49,906 nucleotides of DNA, taken from the NCBI GenBank assembly GCA_012184525.1, contig WOFQ01000107.1:1-49906 (forward strand). Direction: 5' to 3'. Made by a program: the position numbers and the translations under genes. The notes beneath the pieces were generated by a model. It was not told the DNA's origin, ran no database searches, and worked only from the letters and a program-made list of their open reading frames with translations. This document shows, one piece after another, positions 42,956 through 49,906 of this stretch; position 1 is the stretch's first letter, and each line of letters starts with the position of its first letter. The stretch is from Xenoacremonium recifei. Taxonomy: Eukaryota > Ascomycota > Sordariomycetes > Hypocreales > Nectriaceae.

Positions 42956-43963
42956 ATGGCTTTCAAGTAGATCGAAAATAAGCCTGCGCCCGGGGTGCCT
43001 TTTTTCACACCGGCTCAAAATCCTCCGGCTGGTTCAGCCGAGAATTTGAGTTCGGCACCAACGCTCTTTAAACCTATTCAGATGCGTGGCGTTACTCTTC
43101 ACAATCGTTTTGTTGTTTCGCCAATGTGTACCTACAGTGCTCAGGAAGGGTGTTTGACTGACTGGTATCTTGTTCATCTCGGCCAGTATGCCATCCACGG
43201 TGCTGGACTCATTTTCGTTGAGGCTACCGCTGTTGAACCTCGTGGTCGCATCACTCCCAATGACTCGGGTCTGTGGATGGATTCTCAAATTGCACCATTG
43301 AAGCGGATTACGGATTTTATTCATAGTCAAGGTTGTAAGGCTGCAATTCAGTTGGCCCATACTGGTCGTAAAGCCAGTACCTTGCCGCCTTGGATTACCG
43401 GAACGACGAAGAAGGAGCTGGCACCGAAGGAAGTGGGAGGATGGCCAGAAGATGTCGTGGGACCAAGTGCAATCCAATTTGCAGAAGGTTTTGCAAGACC
43501 GAAGGAATTGACGGTGGAAGAAATTAGAACTATTGTGAAAGCTTTCGAAGAGGCTGCCTTAAGAGCAGTGAAGGCTGGTTTTGATGTTATCGAGATCCAC
43601 GGCGCTCATAGATATCTACTAACCAGTTTTTTGTCTCCTCTGACTAATATAGGTTTCTTTATATTCATTTTATTCTCCCCCCTCCGAGGATCTTCATTAA
43701 AAAGTCTACCTCGAAAGGAACATCGTAAACTAACTATATCGCAGAAACGAAAGGACTGTTATAGGGGGAGCTTCGAGAATCGTGCTAGGTTTTTAACTCA
43801 AAGCATCGAGAGTGTTCGTGCTGTTATACCTTCAGATATGCCTCTATGGTTGCGTATCTCGGCAACGGAATAGATAGAGTGGTCTAATAGGGAATCTTGG
43901 ACGATTAAGACTAGTATCAGTTTCGCTAGATTACTTCCTGGTCTAGGCGTCAATATGGGCTAA
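42956..43963 (+). pseudogene. Old Yellow Enzyme / NADH:flavin oxidoreductase pseudogene
   Basis: A single frame reads MAFK, stop, IENKPAPGVPFFTPAQNPPAG and on through VVSPMCTYSAQEG, the substrate-pocket region AAIQLAHTGRKAS, and FDVIEIHGAH. Breaks are a TAG at 42968 (expected CAG/AAG-type codon), AGA for the Gly after HGAH, and an intron (43649-43744) whose donor reads AT instead of GT although its ACTAAC branch and CAG acceptor are intact. A TAG at 43871 stands for Trp, and the end is lost after GLLPGLG-like sequence. Several are G-to-A or C-to-T in TpA-producing contexts, as RIP causes. It is about 90 residues shorter than a normal OYE. It is not expected to be functional. Confidence 0.82.
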
Positions 43964-44107
43964 TCACAATAGCAATAGGGTCAGGGTTAGGCGTGATGGG
44001 TATGAGTCTTAGAGGAATTTTTCCTCTTTTAAAAATCCCTCTTTTTTCTATTTTCTGGGCTTATATATATAGCCAGAAATCCTACTCTTCTACTCAAGTA
44101 TTAATGT

Positions 44108-44237
44108 CGGAAACGGGGCCCGTTTCCGCTTTTCATCCAATCACGTCTTTATAATCTCTACAAGGATATAAGAAATCGAAACGGGGCCCGTTTCTAACTC
44201 TGTCTGTTTACCTCAATTGCGAAACGGGCCCCCTTTC
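44108..44237 (+). promoter_or_regulatory. Three GAAACGGG-type palindromes upstream of the DUF3505 ORF
   Basis: The best copy (44108-44128) has perfect 10-bp arms, CGGAAACGGG and CCCGTTTCCG, around one G. The second (44178-44194) has 8-bp arms GAAACGGG/CCCGTTTC. The third (44221-44237) has one mismatch in the arm. All lie within 235 bp of the ATG at 44342. They could be element-encoded protein binding sites or hairpin-forming ends. Confidence 0.6.
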
Positions 44238-44341
44238 GCGTTGTATTGATCCGTGCCAACCGTGTAGAATTCATTCAGTTGCGTGCGCCTCCATTTTCTA
44301 ATGTCCAATATCATTCCTTACAGACGAGAGAGTCAGGAGAA

Positions 44342-46375
44342 ATGCATGCTTCCGAACCATCAGTCAACTCAATGTCTGAGACAATCGCACTAAGTCCAGA
44401 ACAATATTCCAGGCTTGAGAAACTGCATCTCCACTTCAACCTACCAGAACAGGCAATCATCTGTACACTCTGCGGCTTTGCCCTAGCAGTGGATGATGAC
44501 CGCGTCGGATGCCACCTAGGACAGAAGCACAATATTCCCAAGGGAGCTCGCCGCAAGTTGAACTCTTTGATCAATTCCCTCCAACTTCCAAGTCCCGAAA
44601 AGCTCCCTAAACGACCAGATAGCTCCGCGCCACATCCCCACCTCCAGATTCAGCATGGCGCGGCTTGTAGGCACTGCAGCCAACGTTCTAAAAGCTTGAA
44701 AGCACTATCGCAACATATGACAAAGCTTCACAGGCGGGAGATCGCAGCCACAAGAAGCTCTGGGAGGCATTGGCTGCGAGATCATATTATTGAGAATCTT
44801 ACATTTCAGAGTTAGACATCGAAAGATCTCAAACGGGCCTGGATTGTGTCATCCCCGCCGGTCTCTGCAGCACAGGGACTCGACAGACCGCTGAGGCCAG
44901 TCCCGGATTCGATACAACATCTTGCGGATCAGCTATTCGCTAAGGAACGGGATCATCTAGAGCTACAGTCAGGGCCACTACAGACAGGCAAGACCGTATC
45001 TACATAGGCATTATTAATGAATTAGATGCGCCGAACTGGGTAGGAGCAAACTCTCGCAAACGCAAATTGCAATATCCTCATTTCTTTATCCACTCTACCC
45101 TTTGCCTCGTCCCAGACCTTCTATCTGGGTATACACGACGGGTATAAGCTTACCAGCTCAGTGGCAGACGAGGAGAAGCTCGGGTCTATTGTCGCAGCTC
45201 TTGATCGGCTGTTTGACCAATGCGGGGAGACAGTGAGGTTTACTGACGTTAGCATACAGCGATAGCTTCGCGGCCGCTTCCCGGATCGCCCTTATAAGGC
45301 ACTATTTAAACTCGTATCGCAGTTAAGATCTGAACGGCTGTACAGGAGCGAGTTCAAGCGCTGCATCTGCTTCTGGCTGCATGTGTGGTGACTGCCGATA
45401 CAAGTCTCTCGGGGTGTTACAGGCCGCACGCTATCAAGGCTCCAGCGTGAAAGGCTGAAAGAGCTCTAATTCGACCCCTGCTAGAGTAAAGAGAATGAGG
45501 GAGCAGGAGATACAGAAACCGAAGAAATGAGGTTCACGGCCTCGCTATGAGATCAAGATTCTGGTTTTATTGAAGATGACGATGAGGGAGAAGAGGAGGT
45601 TCTATCTGAGTTCCCCGACAATGAGGATATAACCAGTGATTACTCGTCAAGTAAAGAGTGGAATAGCGAGGTGGAAAGCCCAGAGTATGAGAACCATTTG
45701 TCTCTGTATATAGAATGCGATTGCGACCAAGATGAGCTTCCCTATGCAGACAGTACAAATAATATATTTATAGATGCTGTTCTTCGGTTTTGCTATGAAA
45801 TGGTTATTAAAGAATTCGAAGATAGTATGGCAAGCTCTACCCTATTTATTTTCTTCAGTACTGTGTAAGGCCTATTGAGATAGGAAGGAAATAAGTATTT
45901 GCGACCTGTGCAGTATACTCCTACTCTGTTAAGACTGATCTACTGCACTCAGTTAGTGTTTCTTAAAGTAATCTTACCCCGCTGTACTTATCCTTATGCC
46001 GGTTTTCGAGCTCGGCCCCATTACGGGCAGCTCGCGGCTCTTAATGCCGTCTGCATCGACAAGATGTGTGATGGCACTATGTCGCCTCTGGGGGAGTTCC
46101 TGAGTCTCTTGGCATATAGAGCTGCTTTTCGCCGGAGTGAAGGCCCTGTCTATCACTTCTACTGGAGCGAAGACAGCCAGATAATCTCATGGGATAAAAG
46201 TAGTCACCTCTCTATGAATCAGTTCCGCAGCCTGGCCTATAAGACATTTCGCCAAGCAACTATCCAGTCTCAGTGCTTACTGTATGACTATGAACTAGAA
46301 GAACGGAAAATGGGTGACTTACATGACAAGCTGTCGAAACTATCAAGGACTTTACGACTCAGACTAGAGACCTGA
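44342..46375 (+). pseudogene. DUF3505/OrsD-like zinc-finger element ORF, degenerate
   Basis: The first part is open (44342-44815, 157 codons) and holds two C2H2-like fingers, IICTLCGFALAVDDDRVGCHL...H and ACRHCSQRSKSLKALSQHM...H, as in DUF3505 proteins (the OrsD family). Beyond the TAG at 44813 the same protein type continues as fragments: RAWIVSSPPVSAAQGLD, an acidic linker, then 45899-46375 with PVYHFYWSEDSQIISWD and LSMNQFRSLAYKTF. These segments are familiar from large multicopy fungal ORFs linked to helicase-bearing or telomere-linked elements. Many stops fit CAG/CGA/TGG changed to TAG/TGA. This is a relic of a repeated element; a role for the short intact front part is unlikely but not excluded. 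Confidence 0.65.
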
Positions 46376-46800
46376 TATATATAAAAACTGTTAGATAATT
46401 GGTATCGGTGTAAACAAAGATCTAATAGCTAACCTGATATATCTGCTTTCTCGCTAGTTTGCGTCATTGATGTGATATCTCTCTTGCAAATTATAGACCT
46501 TGTCGTCGATTCTCGAGAGGACAGCCAATCAGATTTTAGCGGTCAAAACTAAACCGTTTTGAATTTCGCGGTCAAAACTAAACCCTTTTAGACTTAGAGT
46601 AGCCTAATTAGGAGCAGCAACCCATATAAAGGATAAGGCCATACTAGATCTAAATATATATCCCCCTATCTCTAGAACACACGACAGGATCAGATGAGCT
46701 GGTTAAAGGATTTGGTTATACACAATATAATCTTCCGTCAGAGGATCGACCATACTATATAACAGCATTCAGACTCACCCTCATCACTTTCAACTATATC
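46376..46800. promoter_or_regulatory. Upstream region of the AT-hook ORF
   Basis: This is 425 bp, AT-rich. GCGGTCAAAACTAAACC occurs twice, at 46539-46555 and 46568-46584, exactly 29 bp apart and about 220-260 bp before the ATG. This could be a binding-site pair. No gene seen. Confidence 0.45.
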
Positions 46801-47715
46801 ATGAATATCACCAGCTCTAATAACAGCCCAGCAAAGCGCAAGCGCGGCAGGCCCCGAAAATATTCCACATCCGAAGCTAAGGCTGCGGCGGATGTGGAAC
46901 GGAGGCGGGCGAAACGGCGAGATGCATCGTCTATCCAACACGACATGGCACATACCAACTTCTACAGCTCCATGCTATCCTTACCCTCTGACGAAAAGCC
47001 TGAGTGGGCGAGTACGATCCGGGACTCCTACGCACTAGTGAATCCTCCTGATCTGCAGGAACCGGAACAGAGAGATATCTCCAAGTTCCTGGCTATAGCT
47101 GATTATCAATTCGAAGGGGATTCAGAAGACCACACTTTATATGATGCCAACACTCCCGGAGATACTGCAGACTCAGCAGCGTCCGCCAATCATAATAGTC
47201 CTAACCCAGACAAGGCTGCTGCGTCGGATATAGTCCCCGAACGCTCATCCCAGCCACAGGACGAAGGGCCAGGTCCCGCCGAGCGCCTTGCACAGAGGCT
47301 AGCAGAACAACTCATCCAATTTCGAGGCTGTTGCAATGATTGCCACGAGGCAGCAAGGCAAGGTCACACCGAAAGCCCCAATCAGCAGACCAGCCTTCGT
47401 ATATACTTGGATTCTATCACTGGACTAGGCCCAGATATCCTCAGCTGCAAGAGCATTGCAACCCAAAAAGATGACCTGGCCGGAAAGGTCAGCCCTTCCC
47501 GCCGGAAGCAGATTTTCTGTGGCCTCAGCCCCAATGTCGATATCCCTCAGATTTGCTTGGACAAGGACGAGAGAGTTTCCTCCAGCGCAGGCATCACCTT
47601 TGACATGGACAGCATCACAGGATTCCCGAGCAGCCTACTGTACGAAGGACACTCCGTTTCCTATCATTTTCTTGTTTCCTGTCCGCATTTTCCGTCCCCC
47701 TTTAATCTTACCTAG
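46801..47715 (+). CDS. AT-hook protein of a repeated element, probably truncated
   Basis: An open frame of 304 aa. An AT-hook (KRKRGRPRKY) near residue 13 is followed by a basic run ERRRAKRRD, an acidic disordered middle, and a Cys/His patch CCNDCHEAARQGH near residue 180. The arrangement (AT-hook front, CCxxCHE patch, then ILSCKSIATQKDDL) is one I associate with multicopy fungal element ORFs that neighbour DUF3505 proteins. The last about 25 codons fall inside the segment repeated at 49012, which is elsewhere non-coding. The natural C-terminus has therefore probably been replaced by a junction at about 47645. DNA binding in the nucleus is likely; the rest is unknown. Confidence 0.6.
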   Translation: MNITSSNNSPAKRKRGRPRKYSTSEAKAAADVERRRAKRRDASSIQHDMAHTNFYSSMLSLPSDEKPEWASTIRDSYALVNPPDLQEPEQRDISKFLAIADYQFEGDSEDHTLYDANTPGDTADSAASANHNSPNPDKAAASDIVPERSSQPQDEGPGPAERLAQRLAEQLIQFRGCCNDCHEAARQGHTESPNQQTSLRIYLDSITGLGPDILSCKSIATQKDDLAGKVSPSRRKQIFCGLSPNVDIPQICLDKDERVSSSAGITFDMDSITGFPSSLLYEGHSVSYHFLVSCPHFPSPFNLT

Positions 47716-48030
47716 CGCTATTTTGCGTCCCTAAAATAACATTTTCGTCTATGCACCCCTGGTTAACCCCTATAATATCTATACATAACTTAAGCAAAAG
47801 TAAGTAAATATATATATACTCTGTATCTTATATGCTAATTACCTAATTAATATATAGGCATATCTAGTTATAGCAGGGTATATATTATACTATCTAATAA
47901 CGTCGAAGGGTATTATAATCTGATATCTGGGTCTTTTTTTCTACTTCCTTTTCTTTCTCCTTCCCTCCCCTTTCTTTTATTTTTCGCTTGAGATATAGCT
48001 TACGGCCCTTTTTACTTGTCTCCCTCTATA
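47716..48030. other. AT-rich leader of copy A
   Basis: This is 315 bp of AT-rich sequence with pyrimidine tracts before the ATG at 48031. There is no gene. Part of it is homologous to the leader at about 49,050-49,140. Confidence 0.4.
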
Positions 48031-48966
48031 ATGCCAAATCTCCAGGAATATTTAACCGAATTAGAGTTATGGGTCGATCTGCAAACTAATATCCTTATCT
48101 GCACCCGGCCGATATGCAGATATGCCCTCAGTATCTGCCCCTCATGTATTATATCATACTTACGAGATAAATATAAGGTCCCAGGAAGTATAAGGAAGGG
48201 ATTAGCAAAGCTGTTACGGTCCCTTACGCTATACAGCCCTGCTGAGGTAAACCCTCTCCCAGACGGTTCCCCTGAGCATCCGGAGCTCAAAGTCTATAAA
48301 GGCTATGCTTACTGCCAGTGCAAGTTCAGAACAATTTATCTTCCAGCCTTAAAACGCCACTTCTCAGCTGCAACCGCCGCAGCCGCCTCAGAGAAGACCT
48401 GCCCAAGCACCAAGATTGACAGCAGCATACGCTATAGCAATATCAACTACCTCTTCGAGTATGTCTACCTATAGAGTTAGATAACTGGATCAAATCGAAA
48501 GTACTGGATCATCAAGCGGGATAGCTATATCGCTCGACCAGTAGGCCAGAAATCAACAGATAACCATCTTTCAGCTATACGTATGCGCGAGGCGGCCCGT
48601 AATCAAGATCCTAGGAAGAGGTATGAAGTCGAGATGCCGGCGTCGTCGACGGCCAGAGAGCCGGACCCCTCTGAGCCCAGTTTTGGCAAGCAGAGGCCAT
48701 AGATCGAGAGAGCGGGCTGGGAGAAGACGTATAAGGGCAAGAGCCGCCAGATGCTGATTGTATTGACTAAAATGCCAAACAGGGGTTCCAGTAGTTATAT
48801 GCGAGCTTGCCTCCTTGATCATCAGGGGCCAGATGGGCTCCTAGAGGACCTCATCAGCCTACCAGAGGATAAGCGGAAGATTGCAAGCATTGTACGTCTC
48901 GTAGACGCCCTCATAGATCGCTGCGAGGAGACAGCCAAGAAGACGGGTCGCAATATGCTCTGCTAG
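48031..48966 (+). pseudogene. DUF3505/OrsD-like zinc-finger ORF, copy A, three in-frame TAGs
   Basis: The open part (48031-48474, 147 codons) has fingers ICTRPICRYALSICPSCIISYL and YAYCQCKFRTIYLPALKRH; the first has lost the His pair seen in copy B (SHLRDKH reads SYLRDKY). The same frame runs on past TAGs at 48472, 48478 and 48700 as KYWIIKRDSYIARP, then AGWEKTYKGKSRQML, and ends at RNMLC. Copy B has CAG, TGG and TGG at the three stop positions, so all three are single C-to-T or G-to-A changes. It is non-functional as a full protein. Confidence 0.7.
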
Positions 48967-49011
48967 CTCCGGAGCACTCATCCTCGATCCAGCTTCTCCA
49001 AACCCTAGTAA

Positions 49012-49906
49012 CCAAGGCGCACTCGTTTCCTGTCGTTTTCCTGTTTCCTGTCAGCGTTTCCCCCCCCTTAATTTTACTTGGCGCTGTTTTATGTCCGCAA
49101 AACAATATTTCTGTCCGTGCACTGCGTCTCTATTATCTTTCTACTTCTCGAGGAACTGCAGTTGCAATTCAATACTGACAAAAAACTACAGTTCCTAGTG
49201 GCTGCTATATATATGCCTCTTATTGCTATTATGAATCCAGCTATATCAAATCTATCCGACTCTTCTTTAATTGAATTAGGCTTATGGATAGATCCGCCGT
49301 CTCGCCTCCTGATCTGTACCCAGCCGATATGCAGATATGCCCTTGGCGTCGGCCCGTCCTGCGTCACATCGCACCTGCGAGACAAACACAAGGTCCCCGG
49401 AGCTGCGAGGAGGGGATTGTCGAAGCTTCTATGGACCCTAGGGCCATGCAACCCGACTCAAGCAAGCCCTCTCGCGGATGGATCCCCGGAGCACCTAAAG
49501 CTGAGGGTCTACGATGGCTATGCCTGTTGCCGGTGCCAGTTCAGGACGATCTATTTCCCTGCTCTGAAACGCCACTTCTCTGTTGCCTCGGACCAAACCC
49601 AGGCAGATACCTCTGCAGAATGTGCAGTATACAATAGTAATATCGATAATTTCTATAAACCCGTATACCTGCAGACCTGGATAACCGGTTCGAGCCGGAA
49701 GTACTGGATTATGAGGCGAGATGGGCACATTACTCGACCCGCTAAAGGGACTCGGACGCAGGACCACCTGAAGGCTATATGTCTACGTGATAGGGTCCGC
49801 CAGAGGGTCACCAGGGAGGGCGGTAAAGCCGAGACGCGAGCAGCAGCTGCCCCCGAGCCGACATTTGGGGAGCAGAGGCTATGGATCGAGAGAACGGGCT
49901 GGGAAA
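49012..49906 (+). repeat. Tandem element copy B, runs off the window
   Basis: This is the second unit of the tandem pair. The leader starts near 49012 and matches 47645 onward in pattern (cactcgtttcctgtcgttttcctg). It holds the open frame at 49231. Its right end is outside the window. Confidence 0.6.
49231..49906 (+). CDS. DUF3505/OrsD-like zinc-finger protein, copy B, 3' partial
   Basis: From the ATG at 49231 the frame is open for 225 codons to the window edge without a stop. Two C2H2-like fingers are intact: ICTQPICRYALGVGPSCVTSHLRDKH, described here as C-x4-C with H in SHLRDKH, and YACCRCQFRTIYFPALKRH. The downstream part reads KYWIMRRDGHITRP and FGEQRLWIERTGW, matching copy A. DUF3505 proteins are multicopy in many fungi and include OrsD of the orsellinic acid cluster; no biochemical function is proven. 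A longer open frame over 49284-49637 in another frame is a shadow. This is the best-preserved copy of the element in the window. Confidence 0.68.
   Translation, partial: MNPAISNLSDSSLIELGLWIDPPSRLLICTQPICRYALGVGPSCVTSHLRDKHKVPGAARRGLSKLLWTLGPCNPTQASPLADGSPEHLKLRVYDGYACCRCQFRTIYFPALKRHFSVASDQTQADTSAECAVYNSNIDNFYKPVYLQTWITGSSRKYWIMRRDGHITRPAKGTRTQDHLKAICLRDRVRQRVTREGGKAETRAAAAPEPTFGEQRLWIERTGWE

Larger units (their letters stand above)
47645..48966 (+). repeat. Tandem element copy A (DUF3505-like, RIP-damaged)
   Basis: The unit begins with a C/T-rich leader (from cactccgtttcct) also present at about 49020 and contains the zinc-finger ORF at 48031. It runs on to NMLC* at 48966. Compared with copy B, most of the differences I read are C-to-T or G-to-A in copy A. 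About 170 bp of AT-rich DNA in the leader (about 47,770-47,940) has no counterpart in copy B. Confidence 0.65.

Noticed and set aside
49284..49637. 117-codon frame inside tandem copy B
   Set aside because: It is in a different frame from the zinc-finger protein at 49231, whose sequence matches copy A; this one is a shadow.
1..49906. tRNA, rRNA, CRISPR arrays or bacterial-type operons
   Set aside because: None was seen by reading; intron-bearing monocistronic genes show fungal nuclear DNA.

Overview
The window is nuclear DNA from a filamentous ascomycete (Pezizomycotina). Genes carry several short introns (44 to 96 bp, nearly all GT-AG, with CTAAC/CTGAC-like branch sites). Transcription factors are of the fungal Zn2Cys6 type, the transporters are fungal DHA1-like MFS proteins, and the right end holds repeat relics with the C-to-T/G-to-A signature expected of repeat-induced point mutation (RIP). 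I do not assign a species. Most ORF-level calls needed exon joining, and the joins are given per gene.

Region 1 (about 100-39,090) is a dense accessory cluster, apparently catabolic or detoxifying. In order: an MDR reductase (-), a salicylate-hydroxylase-like FAD monooxygenase (+), an MFS transporter (-), a C2H2/Zn2Cys6 regulator (-), a small MoaF-like protein (-), a second MFS (-), a second C2H2/Zn2Cys6 regulator (+), a TauD-type 2-oxoglutarate dioxygenase (-), a second MDR reductase (+), a type-B carboxylesterase pseudogene (+), a CocE/S15-type hydrolase (-), a PhyH-type dioxygenase (-), a third MFS (-), a lactonase-like metallo-beta-lactamase-fold hydrolase (-), a second FAD monooxygenase (+), a third C2H2/Zn2Cys6 regulator (-) and a second CocE/S15-type protein (+). 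There is no PKS, NRPS, terpene synthase or other backbone enzyme. The set (import/export, hydrolysis of an ester or amide, hydroxylation, dioxygenation, reduction, lactone opening) therefore reads better as uptake and breakdown of an aromatic or ester/lactone compound than as biosynthesis; the substrate is unknown. Several divergent promoters share the 9-mer CCGACGGGG or tandem CGGGGG hexamers, candidate shared control sites.

Region 2 (about 39,100-44,000) is AT-richer and decaying: an aldo-keto reductase cut off halfway, a short GC-rich scrap of a tRNA uracil-methyltransferase (Trm2) gene, one intact short-chain dehydrogenase, and an Old Yellow Enzyme pseudogene broken by RIP-like transitions.

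Region 3 (about 44,000-49,906) is repeat or mobile-element derived and possibly subtelomeric. It has three copies of a DUF3505/OrsD-like zinc-finger ORF. The first is a long stop-riddled relic with palindromic repeats upstream, the second is interrupted by three TAGs, and the third is open to the window edge. An AT-hook ORF typical of such elements lies between the first and second. The second and third copies form a diverged tandem duplication.
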